64,000 bases of DNA, taken from the NCBI GenBank assembly GCA_020631355.1, contig JAHDHL010000008.1, positions 65,928-129,927 of the forward strand, read 5' to 3'. Both the position numbers and the translations under genes were made by a program. The stretch comes from Saprospiraceae bacterium (lineage in GTDB: Bacteria; Bacteroidota; Bacteroidia; Chitinophagales; Saprospiraceae). Each line of letters starts with the position of its first letter. Position 1 is the stretch's first letter. The notes beneath the pieces are model-generated. The model was not told the origin of the DNA. It ran no database searches and saw nothing but the letters and a program-made list of their open reading frames with translations. This document shows, one piece after another, positions 43,504 through 52,454 of this stretch.

Positions 43504-44535
43504 ATGAAAACACTAAAATTTGTTTATGCTATATTGTTTATAGCTCCTTTGTTATTCGGTACATACTCTTTTACCACGCTTTCCAATGAGGTTGAGGAGG
43601 ATTTTGCAACGCCAGAGTTGGCAAGTGATTGCGAGAAAGCATTAGGAAAGATTGCGGTTCGTAATAATATGTTGGTTTTTGAGGATAACGACCATTTCAC
43701 TTCTACTTTCGAGTGTCTGGATCAGGCCGTATCCGATCACAATGATGCTTTTGATGCGAAGTATGGTACTAAACTTTCAGAAGAAGAATACGAACGTATT
43801 GAAAAAGAAATTTCTTTTTCGGAAGAACAGCCTCTCATTGATTTTGAAAAAGGGAAATCAGGTTTTTCATCATTGCGAAGGGATTTGTACAATAAGGAAA
43901 CCAAGTGGCTGGATGCTGAGAAATTAGACTGGGACAATGACCCTAACGACCATCAAATCATCAGTGAAACCCTGAGAACCCTTATCAATTCCGATTGTAA
44001 GGTTATCATCGGAGGAAAAGTACACAATCTATGTGATGAGGTAGAAGCCGTTTCTTCCTTGGAGGAAAGAGTCGAAATCAAAAAGGAAGATACCAGTCCG
44101 CACCATAGGAATATCATAGATGAAAAAATCTCTGCAGGGATTTGTCCTAACTCGGATTGTTGTTTGTTTGGCTATGAGTCGGAGGATTTTGAATATAATA
44201 ATGGATCAAAAAGATTCAGCATATATGCTGGTGTAACCTTTTTCACTTTTGGTAGTATTGCTACTGCAAGAGTTAGGTCCTATAAAAAGAGAAACGGTAA
44301 TTGGCGTAGGCATAAGACCAGACTTTATGTGCAAATATTAGGTAAGGAAACCTATAGTGGTACTTGTAAGTTCGTATCGAACTTCGGAAAGGATAAAGGC
44401 CCAAAAAATAGAAGAAGTTTATCTACTTCTCACTGGGATTGGGGAAGTGCGATTTGGTTCAAGGATGAGGAAGTAGGAGGTTTTTGCACTGTTGGTAGCA
44501 GTCAATTGCCGGGTAATGTGCTGATTAATCTTTAA
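43504..44535 (+). CDS. Exported protein of unknown function with Cys-rich C-terminal half
   Basis: A 343-residue protein with Sec signal MKTLKFVYAILFIAPLLFGTYSF. The N-terminal part is acidic and helical (ELASDCEKALGKIAV, LSEEEYERIEKEISF). The C-terminal half starts at GICPNSDCCLFGYESEDFEY, with a Cys cluster, and ends with a basic, beta-rich region (YAGVTFFTFGSIATARVRSY, GGFCTVGSSQLPGN). The nine or so cysteines suggest disulfides outside the cytoplasm. No family is recognised. It is followed by a hairpin and then a barrel gene. Confidence 0.82.
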   Translation: MKTLKFVYAILFIAPLLFGTYSFTTLSNEVEEDFATPELASDCEKALGKIAVRNNMLVFEDNDHFTSTFECLDQAVSDHNDAFDAKYGTKLSEEEYERIEKEISFSEEQPLIDFEKGKSGFSSLRRDLYNKETKWLDAEKLDWDNDPNDHQIISETLRTLINSDCKVIIGGKVHNLCDEVEAVSSLEERVEIKKEDTSPHHRNIIDEKISAGICPNSDCCLFGYESEDFEYNNGSKRFSIYAGVTFFTFGSIATARVRSYKKRNGNWRRHKTRLYVQILGKETYSGTCKFVSNFGKDKGPKNRRSLSTSHWDWGSAIWFKDEEVGGFCTVGSSQLPGNVLINL

Positions 44536-44547
44536 ATTTTAGATAAA

Positions 44548-44574
44548 GGGGAGAGTATGTATTATATTCTCCCC
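44548..44574 (+). terminator. Hairpin between exported protein and barrel genes
   Basis: GGGGAGA (44548-44554) pairs with TCTCCCC (44568-44574). The next ATG is 15 bp on. The lack of a T-tract suggests partial termination or a processing site between two co-transcribed genes. Confidence 0.5.
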
Positions 44575-44589
44575 ACTAAAAAATAATTC

Positions 44590-45345
44590 ATGAAAAATCT
44601 ATCATGTATAATCTCATTGCTGATATTTTCATTGTTTAGTGCTACAACCATAGCCCAAGAAAATCCAAAAGGAAAGTATTTTAAGATTACAACTTTTCAA
44701 TTTCTTTCCGCCAAGCAAAAAATTGAAGCTGATTTACCTATCGGAATAGAATTTTGGTCCAAACCATCCTATGGATTTGATGTAGGATTAGAGTATGGTA
44801 GAGTTTGGGGAAAACTGGGTTATCATTTTTCATTCAATATTGGTGTGGCTCCTTATGATAGGAAAATGAATCTTGATAAGGATGCTATTGCAGGAGATTG
44901 GTCAACAAGTTACCGTACACTAAATTATGCGCCTAAATATGTTAATCTGATTGTAGCACCCAAAATAAAAATTATCGAAAAAGCAAATAAATTATCTCTA
45001 TATGGTGCCATCGGTTTATCAACTACTTATTTCGTTGAGCAGCATCCCAGTGGGGAGGGAATCACGTTTATAGATGATTCAAATAATTATATCAAAATTT
45101 ATGATTCAGCCGCCTACATCAATGAAAAGGGGCAGTTTTTCTTTGCTGCAGCGTTGGATTTATCCCTCCATTATTGGTTTTCTGAAAAATTCTTTTTTTC
45201 AGCTGGACTAAGATCCAACATAGCATTCAGGGATTTTCTAAGGGGCGAGTTTACTTTTTATACACCTGATGGGCAGGTAGAAGGTACGTTTACCAAAAGA
45301 CACCAGCACTTTGGTCTGGTTCTGGGGATTGGGAAATCTTTCTGA
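44590..45345 (+). CDS. Outer-membrane beta-barrel protein
   Basis: A 251-residue protein with signal MKNLSCIISLLIFSLFSATTIA and cleavage before Q. The mature part has strands of a small porin-like barrel (PSYGFDVGLEYGRVWGKLGYHF, YVNLIVAPKIKII, LSLYGAIGLSTTYFV, FFFAAALDLSLHYWF, FFFSAGLRSNIAF) and ends HQHFGLVLGIGKSF. No specific substrate can be assigned. It is 54 bp after the Cys-rich exported protein gene and likely shares its transcript. Confidence 0.85.
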   Translation: MKNLSCIISLLIFSLFSATTIAQENPKGKYFKITTFQFLSAKQKIEADLPIGIEFWSKPSYGFDVGLEYGRVWGKLGYHFSFNIGVAPYDRKMNLDKDAIAGDWSTSYRTLNYAPKYVNLIVAPKIKIIEKANKLSLYGAIGLSTTYFVEQHPSGEGITFIDDSNNYIKIYDSAAYINEKGQFFFAAALDLSLHYWFSEKFFFSAGLRSNIAFRDFLRGEFTFYTPDGQVEGTFTKRHQHFGLVLGIGKSF

Positions 45346-45616
45346 TGAATCACTCTGATTCCATATTCTCTACTTCGTCTCTTTGGTATGTACGAAAGGT
45401 AGACCCGAAGGAATGAATTAACGTCGTATCCCCTCAACAAGATAATTCCATTGTAACCATTTTATTCTCTTTGCGTAACATATGGGGTAAACAACCACAA
45501 GGTTGTAGCAGTCGTGCCACCTGATAATGGCAATTCGTTGGGGAATGACTGTCGGATAATTTGGGGATTGTAGGAATGTTTTCAGATTATTCTAGTATTA
45601 AACATTGAGAGAAAGC

Positions 45617-46948
45617 ATGAAGCTAAGGGCATTGTACCACAAGTTAGAGGCGCTCGGGATAACTAATCATATTCCTGAGGAAGAAGCCCGTTTAATCAGG
45701 ATATATAACAGACTTTCCCTGATATCCTTATGTCTGGTTTTTCCTTTCCCTTTGCTGTTATTTTATCACAACCTGAAATACGCCCTCTACCTTTATTTCT
45801 GCGCCATGATTTCCTTATTGGTGCCATTCATCATTAATTCATTGGGGTATTCGAGACTTTCCAGAGCCATAGGTATAATAATGACACTGTTTGTCTTTCT
45901 TACAGGTAATGTTGTCTATGGGCATGATTCGGGCTTGAGTTATGGAGCGTTGGCTGTCATGCCTTTGCCCATTTTATACTTCAGGGAAACCACGAATAGA
46001 ATAGGGATGTTTGTCATCATGTCCCTCATGATGGTCGTTGCTTTCCTGATAACAGTCCAATATCCTGCTTGGATTACCAGCCCTAACGACTTCATATTAT
46101 TGCGTGGCTTCCTGTTCTTTACCTGTACGGTTTTGATTATTTCCTACTTTCATAGTTCTGATATGATTAATAGGGAATATGAGCAGAGAAATAAGGAATT
46201 AGTAGATTCCCTGATGGTGAAGAATAAGGATTTGAAACGATTTTCCTATTCCGTTTCACACGATTTGAAAGAACCATTACGGACCATTAGCTCATTCACA
46301 CAACTACTCAAAAAGGACTTGGGAGATAAGTTCACTGAAAATTCCAAGGATTATTATGAATACATCGTATTGGGTGCCAGACAGATGAATACACTGTTGG
46401 ATGATGTACTGCATTATTCTAAACTGGATAATCATGAGGTAGAATTGGAGTTTGTCAATCTGAATGTGGTCATCAGTAGGGTATTGAACCAGCTTACCCA
46501 CCAACTCAAGGGCATAGAAGCCGAGATCGAAGTGGATGAAATGCCTCTGGTGTATGGTACGGAAGTACTAATGGTACAGTTGTTCCAGAATCTAATCAGT
46601 AATGCCATCAAGTTCAGAAAGGATGGTGAACCATTCAGGATGAAGATTTGGAGCAAGAGTAGTTCAAGTCATATCAATGTTTATATCAGGGATCATGGTA
46701 TCGGTATTGATGAGGTTTATCAGGAAAAGATATTTGATATTTTCAAACGACTCCATCCACGCTACAAGTATGAGGGAAGTGGTATAGGATTGGCTACCTG
46801 CCAACGCATCATGGAAAAGATCGGAGGTCATATCGCAGTCCAATCCCAATTGGGAGAGGGCTCAACATTCATCGTGTCCTTTCCTACTTCCAAGGAGAAC
46901 AGACAGAAATTGCAAGCTGTAGAGGCTAGTATTTTTTCAAAGAATTAA
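45617..46948 (+). CDS. Membrane sensor histidine kinase
   Basis: A 443-residue kinase from the ATG at 45617. The N-terminal 200 residues contain about six membrane helices (YNRLSLISLCLVFPFPLLLF through GFLFFTCTVLIISYF) without a large external domain. The dimerisation/phosphoacceptor domain has SVSHDLKEPLRT with His215. The HATPase domain has QNLISNAIKFR, then RDHGIGIDEVYQEKIFDIFK and GSGIGLATCQRIMEK. This is the arrangement of bacteriophytochrome-like/cyanobacterial-type kinases. It autophosphorylates and passes phosphate to a response regulator; none is encoded nearby, so it is an orphan. The signal is unknown. Confidence 0.93.
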   Translation: MKLRALYHKLEALGITNHIPEEEARLIRIYNRLSLISLCLVFPFPLLLFYHNLKYALYLYFCAMISLLVPFIINSLGYSRLSRAIGIIMTLFVFLTGNVVYGHDSGLSYGALAVMPLPILYFRETTNRIGMFVIMSLMMVVAFLITVQYPAWITSPNDFILLRGFLFFTCTVLIISYFHSSDMINREYEQRNKELVDSLMVKNKDLKRFSYSVSHDLKEPLRTISSFTQLLKKDLGDKFTENSKDYYEYIVLGARQMNTLLDDVLHYSKLDNHEVELEFVNLNVVISRVLNQLTHQLKGIEAEIEVDEMPLVYGTEVLMVQLFQNLISNAIKFRKDGEPFRMKIWSKSSSSHINVYIRDHGIGIDEVYQEKIFDIFKRLHPRYKYEGSGIGLATCQRIMEKIGGHIAVQSQLGEGSTFIVSFPTSKENRQKLQAVEASIFSKN

Positions 46949-47230
46949 TTCATCCCTTTCTCCATAGGGATATCACAGATTTTCATTCCCATAAAAGTTT
47001 TTCAAAGCGAAATGCTTAGTAAGCAGCAAGTGCCTGATATCACGAATGGTTTGATGTCATTGATTGTCAGTGACTTTTGTTGTTTTTATCGAAATATGTA
47101 ATGTGTAAATAGCTATTTATTAAGTAAATATGTATTGTTATTATTAGTATCTGTGGCATGGTGTTTGAATTGGCTTTCATGTGCTATTGTTCTCCGAATT
47201 ATTTTTTTATCCAGTAGAAATTCATTGTTC

Positions 47231-48475
47231 ATGAATAAGTCTCTTACACTATTTATTACTATTACGATGTTATTGGTCGCAATCGGTGGTCAAGCACAGA
47301 TTAAGATAGCAGAAGCAGATACAATGCTAGTCAACCCTGCTCCTCACCCCTCAGCAGTAATGGAAGCTTCGGCTCAGGATAAAGGGGTCCTACTGCCTCG
47401 GATGACCACCCTGGATAGGGATGGTATTGCAAATCCAGCTACGGGTTTGGTTATTTACAACCTTGATGATGCATGCTTGAATTGGTATGATGGTACACAA
47501 TGGAACAATGTGTGTGATGTGGATGAGCCCCGTGAATGGGCAGATGCTTCCTTGAATTCGACAGGTTATAATGGTTTTCCAAGTACTATCGAATATGTGG
47601 CAGCAGCACAAGCCTTGGACAATAGCGAATCAGTAGTCGTAACGGATGATGGAAAAATGATTGTAGGTGATTTATCCGTATTCAACCTCATTTATGGAAA
47701 CAGAGGAGAAACCAATTATAATTTGAATTCCTATGATATAGCTGTTATTGAAAGTGAATTGGGGCATTCCGCTAAGATTGCCGCAAGAATTAATTCTGAG
47801 GCAGGTGATGCTTATTCAAGTATGGCTGTCCAGACAGATTCACAAACCTTATCGGTATTGGCCCATACGAATACAAGGATGCAGAATAGATTCGGAACAC
47901 CGATGGCTGGTTCTGTAGAAATCATGCATTTTGGAGAAACCAGCAACGAGGATACCACTTTCCTCAAAATAGGAACCCTAAGGGAAGACCATTTGGTGTT
48001 CGGAACCAAGAACAAGGAAAGATTCAGGATTACCGTAGATGGTGATATGGGAGTAGGGACTACAACACCTACCGAACGCTTCGAAGTTTCCGGTGGAAAC
48101 ATCAAAACCAGTGGAAGTTTCATTTCTGGTACTATGAACTATCCGGATTATGTTTTCGAAGCCTATGAATCGGGTACCAGTCCAATAAATAAGGAGTACA
48201 CATTCAAGTCATTGGAGGAGGTAGAGGCATTCATTGCAATGAATAACCACCTTCCTGGTGTTACATCCATTAAGGAATTGGAAAAAACCAAGGATGGATA
48301 CATTGTGAACATGTCTACACTATCCATCCAAACCTTGGAAAAGGTAGAGGAATTGTATCTGCATACCATTGCCCAAAAGAAAGAAATTGAAGCACTAAAG
48401 GCTGAGAACGAGGCCATGAAAGCTCGCTTGGATCAGTTGGAATCCCTCATCAAAGGATTACAGGAAGATAAATAA
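47231..48475 (+). CDS. Secreted protein with a tail-fibre-like coiled-coil end
   Basis: A 414-residue protein from the ATG at 47231, with signal MNKSLTLFITITMLLVAIGGQAQ. The N-terminal region AVMEASAQDKGVLLPRMTTLDRD and GLVIYNLDDACLNWYDGTQWNNVC is the common Bacteroidota collagen-/fibre-protein opening. The C-terminal 100 residues (YTFKSLEEVEAFIAMNNHLPGV, followed by a heptad coiled coil EVEELYLHTIAQKKEIEALKAE in part) are like the ends of phage-tail-fibre-related surface proteins. There is no T9SS sorting domain. It probably forms trimers on the surface; a specific role is unknown. Confidence 0.9.
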   Translation: MNKSLTLFITITMLLVAIGGQAQIKIAEADTMLVNPAPHPSAVMEASAQDKGVLLPRMTTLDRDGIANPATGLVIYNLDDACLNWYDGTQWNNVCDVDEPREWADASLNSTGYNGFPSTIEYVAAAQALDNSESVVVTDDGKMIVGDLSVFNLIYGNRGETNYNLNSYDIAVIESELGHSAKIAARINSEAGDAYSSMAVQTDSQTLSVLAHTNTRMQNRFGTPMAGSVEIMHFGETSNEDTTFLKIGTLREDHLVFGTKNKERFRITVDGDMGVGTTTPTERFEVSGGNIKTSGSFISGTMNYPDYVFEAYESGTSPINKEYTFKSLEEVEAFIAMNNHLPGVTSIKELEKTKDGYIVNMSTLSIQTLEKVEELYLHTIAQKKEIEALKAENEAMKARLDQLESLIKGLQEDK

Positions 48476-48480
48476 TCAAA

Positions 48481-48509
48481 ATAGGACTCAGATGCATTCT
48501 GGGTCCTAT
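48481..48509 (+). terminator. Terminator after the fibre-like gene
   Basis: ATAGGACTCAGA pairs with TCTGGGTCCTAT with one G/T pair. It is followed by a C-rich and then T-rich run. Confidence 0.65.
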
Positions 48510-48587
48510 CCCCCTTTTCCCCTTTACTATTACTGAATAAATCTTTGGGATATCATCATATCCCATCACACTACAATACTCATATCT

Positions 48588-50222
48588 ATGAAAACGATAG
48601 TTTCATATATACTTGGATTGCTGATGATTATAGGTCTGCCTTGTGCCAGTCAGGCACAGGGGGATGTTCATATTACAGGAGGCAAGTCCATCGTTTCGGA
48701 GGCTGTTCATGATAATTGGTATATCGGAGAAAATGCTGTTCTGGTTATCCTCGGAGACTTGTATTTCTATGGGAGGCGTTTCGTGATTGACCCGAGTGCT
48801 ACCATTCTGGGACCCGGAACCATTCATTTCATGAATCCCCAAACAGGTGTGTTGGGTACGAATATTACCCAACAATTCGATGGTGGTAACAATACCATAG
48901 GAGCCAGGGTCAGAATCAATAATCCGAATAATATCGTACTTGGGGATTACCCGATTCCGGGAAAGGCATTGGATGATTTATGTCATGCTCATTTTGGGAA
49001 TGAATTCATCTTCGGTGTGGATGACGGCCACATGTTTGTGGATAATCACAGGGTATTGTTCAGGGCTGCGGCATCTGCCAGGCCGACAGGATATGATGAG
49101 AATAGATATTTCATCACAACAGGAGTTGGTGTGGTCGCTAAGGAGGACCTCACAGGAACCTTTGTTTTTCCTATTGGTGTATCAGAGGATAATGTAGGAA
49201 ATACGGATTATACCCCTGCCGCCCTAACCAATACGGGCGATGCGGATGTTTTTGATGTCAGCGTTTTTGACAATGTTTATTATGATGGTTTTTCAGGCAC
49301 ACAAATCAATGAGAATACAGTCAGCAAGACATGGGTCGTTTTTGAAGGTACACCCGGCGGTTCGAATGTCACTATGGATTTACAACACAACAGACTTACA
49401 GAGGGAGGAGGATTCGATAACACCCAGTCGTACATTGCAAGGTATGTAGGAATAGAGGACAATACTGTCGGTGGTGATTTATCCGCTTCCAAATGGGATT
49501 TCGTAGGCGTTCCGAATTGTTCATCAGGTACCACTATGGGGACATTGACGGACGGTGTACCCATGAATGATGCTTCTATACTGAGCCGTTCAGGATTGGA
49601 TGATTTTGCCAATTATTTCCTTTATACCAAGGCCCTTTGCCGTTTCAATGCCTTACCAGTTGAATTAACCAGTTTTTCAGCCATTGAGGTAGGGTGTGAG
49701 GTTGTTCTGAACTGGACGACTGCTTCAGAGGAAAACAATGAGATGTTTGTCATCGAAAAGAGTTTGGATGGAATCCACTTTGATGCAATCGGTGTCATCC
49801 AGGGAAATGGTACGACCAACGAATTGAGTACCTATCAGTTCTTGGATGAGGAACCCCGACCATTGAATTATTATCGTTTGCAACAAGTCGATTTTGATGG
49901 CTCAATGGATTATTCCGAAGTGATCACCGTTGAATCAGATTGTCATTTTAATGGTGCGAGTCATGTTGCTGAAATTTATCCCAATCCTATTCAGAATGTA
50001 TTGAATCTGAATTTGGTTTCACAGGATAAGACAGGGGAAGTCAAGATAATTTTGACGGATAATCTGGGAAGAATCATTTATGATGAAATCTTGGATCATG
50101 ATGGTTATACATTCCATGCATTCGATTTGTCACAATATCCTCCCGGAATGTATTACTTGCATGTGAATGGCGCAGGATGGAAAGATGAGTCATTCAAGGT
50201 CGTCAAAACAGATGAGTTCTAA
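48588..50222 (+). CDS. T9SS type A secreted protein
   Basis: A 544-residue secreted protein with signal MKTIVSYILGLLMIIGLPCASQA. The N-terminal part is beta-solenoid-like (WYIGENAVLVILGDLYFYGRR, VIDPSATILGPGTIHF). The middle has a typical Bacteroidota segment ALPVELTSFSAIEVGCEVVLNW-like (LPVELTSFSA, followed by TASEENNEMFVIEKSLDG), and the C-terminus is a type A sorting domain (EIYPNPIQNVLNLNLV, KIILTDNLGRIIYDE, PPGMYYLHVNGAG). It is exported by T9SS and processed at the surface. Two hairpins downstream end the transcript. Confidence 0.93.
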   Translation: MKTIVSYILGLLMIIGLPCASQAQGDVHITGGKSIVSEAVHDNWYIGENAVLVILGDLYFYGRRFVIDPSATILGPGTIHFMNPQTGVLGTNITQQFDGGNNTIGARVRINNPNNIVLGDYPIPGKALDDLCHAHFGNEFIFGVDDGHMFVDNHRVLFRAAASARPTGYDENRYFITTGVGVVAKEDLTGTFVFPIGVSEDNVGNTDYTPAALTNTGDADVFDVSVFDNVYYDGFSGTQINENTVSKTWVVFEGTPGGSNVTMDLQHNRLTEGGGFDNTQSYIARYVGIEDNTVGGDLSASKWDFVGVPNCSSGTTMGTLTDGVPMNDASILSRSGLDDFANYFLYTKALCRFNALPVELTSFSAIEVGCEVVLNWTTASEENNEMFVIEKSLDGIHFDAIGVIQGNGTTNELSTYQFLDEEPRPLNYYRLQQVDFDGSMDYSEVITVESDCHFNGASHVAEIYPNPIQNVLNLNLVSQDKTGEVKIILTDNLGRIIYDEILDHDGYTFHAFDLSQYPPGMYYLHVNGAGWKDESFKVVKTDEF

Positions 50223-50263
50223 TAGTTATTATTGCGAACTGTTGCTTGTAGGTAGAAAATCAA

Positions 50264-50282
50264 GGCCTATGTTTAATAGGCC
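50264..50282 (+). terminator. Hairpin 1 after the T9SS gene
   Basis: GGCCTAT, GTTTA, ATAGGCC, followed by AATTTTC. A small first transcript end in the 474-bp gap that follows the gene. Confidence 0.55.
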
Positions 50283-50356
50283 AATTTTCAAACCCATGAA
50301 TTAATTCGTAATATTTCTAATACCTGGGCAGCTCTATATTCTAATCATATTAGTAC

Positions 50357-50393
50357 AGGCCCATAATGGTGAATAATCATTATGGGCCTTTTT
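50357..50393 (+). terminator. Strong terminator 2 in the gap before 50697
   Basis: AGGCCCATAATG pairs with CATTATGGGCCT (50357-50368 with 50378-50389) and is followed by a T-tract. The remaining gap to 50696 is A+T-rich and carries no recognised gene or RNA. Confidence 0.85.
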
Positions 50394-50696
50394 CATGTGC
50401 TGATTTCAGTATGGTTTGTAGAATATTCAGGATTGTAAGGAATTGTCATTTGGTATTATACGCTTTGTAGGTGAGCTTTATAACTGTTTGATATATAGTT
50501 GTTTGTGATAATGTTTTTTGACTTAAATATTAATAAGAGCTTTCACCTTTTTTTGAAATATTGAATCGTGGTTCCCAACTTACGCCCAGATGAATTGAGA
50601 AACAGTCTGGAATTATGTGTTTCATTCTACCCACTTCACCTCAACCCAATTACTTAAGGACATAGACGATTCCATTCACTTACAAACAGGTATTAG

Positions 50697-51068
50697 ATGA
50701 ATAAGCCATTCTATTTTTCCCTTGTATTCACATTAGGGATACTTCTCATCGCATCCGTATCCAAGGCGCAGCAGGTACATGTGGAAATGCAGGTAGAACA
50801 ATCCGTAGAACATCAGAATGATGTCAAGGAAGCCATTATTGGAATCGTAGGGAATGATGAATCAAAAATAGCCAAGGCCCTAAGGAAAATCGAAACCCTG
50901 AAACAGCAGGGCTTCAAGGTCATTACTCGCCAAAAATTCGATAGGTATGTCCATAGGATAGAGGATAAGATGGGGCAGACCTCCAATCTGGATACAAGAA
51001 AGGAGATGGCCCTGGAACTCGAACGATTCAAGGCATCGGTCCTGATTCTGGAGGAGCACATTCATTAA
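50697..51068 (+). CDS. Small exported helical protein
   Basis: A 123-residue protein with signal MNKPFYFSLVFTLGILLIASVSKA and cleavage before Q. The mature 100 residues are charged and helical (VEMQVEQSVEHQ, AKALRKIETLKQQGFKV, RKEMALELERFKASVLILEE). No family is recognised. It is 18 bp ahead of the next secreted-protein gene and probably co-transcribed with it and with the following one (51087-53447), so it may be an accessory to those surface proteins. Confidence 0.8.
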   Translation: MNKPFYFSLVFTLGILLIASVSKAQQVHVEMQVEQSVEHQNDVKEAIIGIVGNDESKIAKALRKIETLKQQGFKVITRQKFDRYVHRIEDKMGQTSNLDTRKEMALELERFKASVLILEEHIH

Positions 51069-51086
51069 ACCCAAAACTAAATTAGA

Positions 51087-52448
51087 ATGAGAATTATCAT
51101 CATCATATGCATAGGATTATGGGCCGGAATGCTTCAGGCACAAACCATCCTCATGCCAACGTCCAGTGGTTCAAGTAGCCAGACGATTACTTGTGGAAGT
51201 ACCTATAATTTTTATGATTCAGGTGGCAGTACTGGTGACTATGCCAATAATGAGGGACAGCACGAATTGACTTTATGTCCATCAGATGGAACAATGGCTG
51301 TGGAAATCAATATCACTTCGGGTTCTTATTGGTCCAGTGATAATCTAGGCGTATTCAGTGGTACGAATACTTCTACCCCCATAAATGGGGATATCGGTGA
51401 TTTCGAACTTCCAATTATCCTTAAGTCACAGGATGCTTCAGGTTGTTTGACCGTCTTATGGGAAAGCAATGGTAGTCTGACGGATACGGGGTGGGAAGCG
51501 ACCATCACCTGCTCCACAAATATTTGTGGTGCAACAGATGCACCTGAGGATTATTGTGATAATGCCCCATTGGTTGATTTGGCACAGGCCTTTATAGGTT
51601 CTACGGATTGTAGTTATACCGAGAGTGATGCCTCAGGTGACGGCTTGGATCCTACGGGAGATCAAGACCCTGTTTGTGGCGGTGTCTCATTGGATAATAC
51701 CTCATGGTTGTCATTCATTGCTGCGGCAACGGACGTAACGCTGGATTGGGAAATTTCAGGGGGTACAAGTTGTACTGGAGCAGCAGGGAGTACAGGGATT
51801 CAGCTGGGTGTTTTTGAGGGGAATTGTGGCTCGCTGACTTTCGTGGGAGGTGCAGGCAATTGCTTGAATCCCTCCGGAGGAATCGGTTCGATGGGACAAT
51901 TCATAATGTCTAGTCTTACCATCGGAAGTGAGTATTATCTGATGATAGATGGATATGCAGGTGATTTGTGTGATTACAATATTACCCCGGTTGCTGGGGT
52001 AGCCATCAACCCGGATAACGATGACTGTGCGGATGCCACTACGCTGACTTGTGGTGGAGCTGCTGCAACAGGCGATATCCTGCTAGCCGGAAATACTGAC
52101 GCACCCAACGCTTGTCCCTCGGGAGGAGGCGAACAGGATGGAGTCTGGTTTACATTCACAGGTGATGGTGGGGATTATACGCTTGTTACCACAGGTTCGA
52201 ATTTTGAGACAGACCTGAACGTGTATTATTCAACGGATGCGAATCCAGCCAACTATTGTAATACACTGGTTTGTGAAACATCCTATACAGGTTCGGCAAC
52301 AGAAGCAACAGTAACATTCACAACAGTTAATGGTAGGGTATATTATGCCTATCTGGATGGTAAATCCGGTGCAGAGGGTTCTTATTCCATTGCCTTGACT
52401 TGTACGGTAGCTCCATCATGTGATGCGGATGCCGGAACATGGAATTAA
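51087..52448 (+). CDS. Secreted protein with CUB-like and Ig-like beta domains
   Basis: A 453-residue protein with signal MRIIIIICIGLWAGMLQA. The N-terminal 120 residues resemble a CUB-type domain (TITCGSTYNFYDSGGSTGDYANN, ending with GWEATITC). Two beta-sandwich units then follow, with an NDDCADATTLTCGG opening and conserved VWFTFTGDGGDYTLVTTG. The chain ends abruptly at CDADAGTWN, which resembles the first residues of another repeat, and there is no T9SS C-terminal domain. The next gene starts six bases after the stop. Confidence 0.88.
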   Translation: MRIIIIICIGLWAGMLQAQTILMPTSSGSSSQTITCGSTYNFYDSGGSTGDYANNEGQHELTLCPSDGTMAVEINITSGSYWSSDNLGVFSGTNTSTPINGDIGDFELPIILKSQDASGCLTVLWESNGSLTDTGWEATITCSTNICGATDAPEDYCDNAPLVDLAQAFIGSTDCSYTESDASGDGLDPTGDQDPVCGGVSLDNTSWLSFIAAATDVTLDWEISGGTSCTGAAGSTGIQLGVFEGNCGSLTFVGGAGNCLNPSGGIGSMGQFIMSSLTIGSEYYLMIDGYAGDLCDYNITPVAGVAINPDNDDCADATTLTCGGAAATGDILLAGNTDAPNACPSGGGEQDGVWFTFTGDGGDYTLVTTGSNFETDLNVYYSTDANPANYCNTLVCETSYTGSATEATVTFTTVNGRVYYAYLDGKSGAEGSYSIALTCTVAPSCDADAGTWN

Positions 52449-52454
52449 TTGAAT

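Noticed and set aside
45491-45506. Short inverted repeat ACAACC, ACAA, GGTTGT as a terminator
   Set aside because: Only six pairs and no T-tract; too weak to call.
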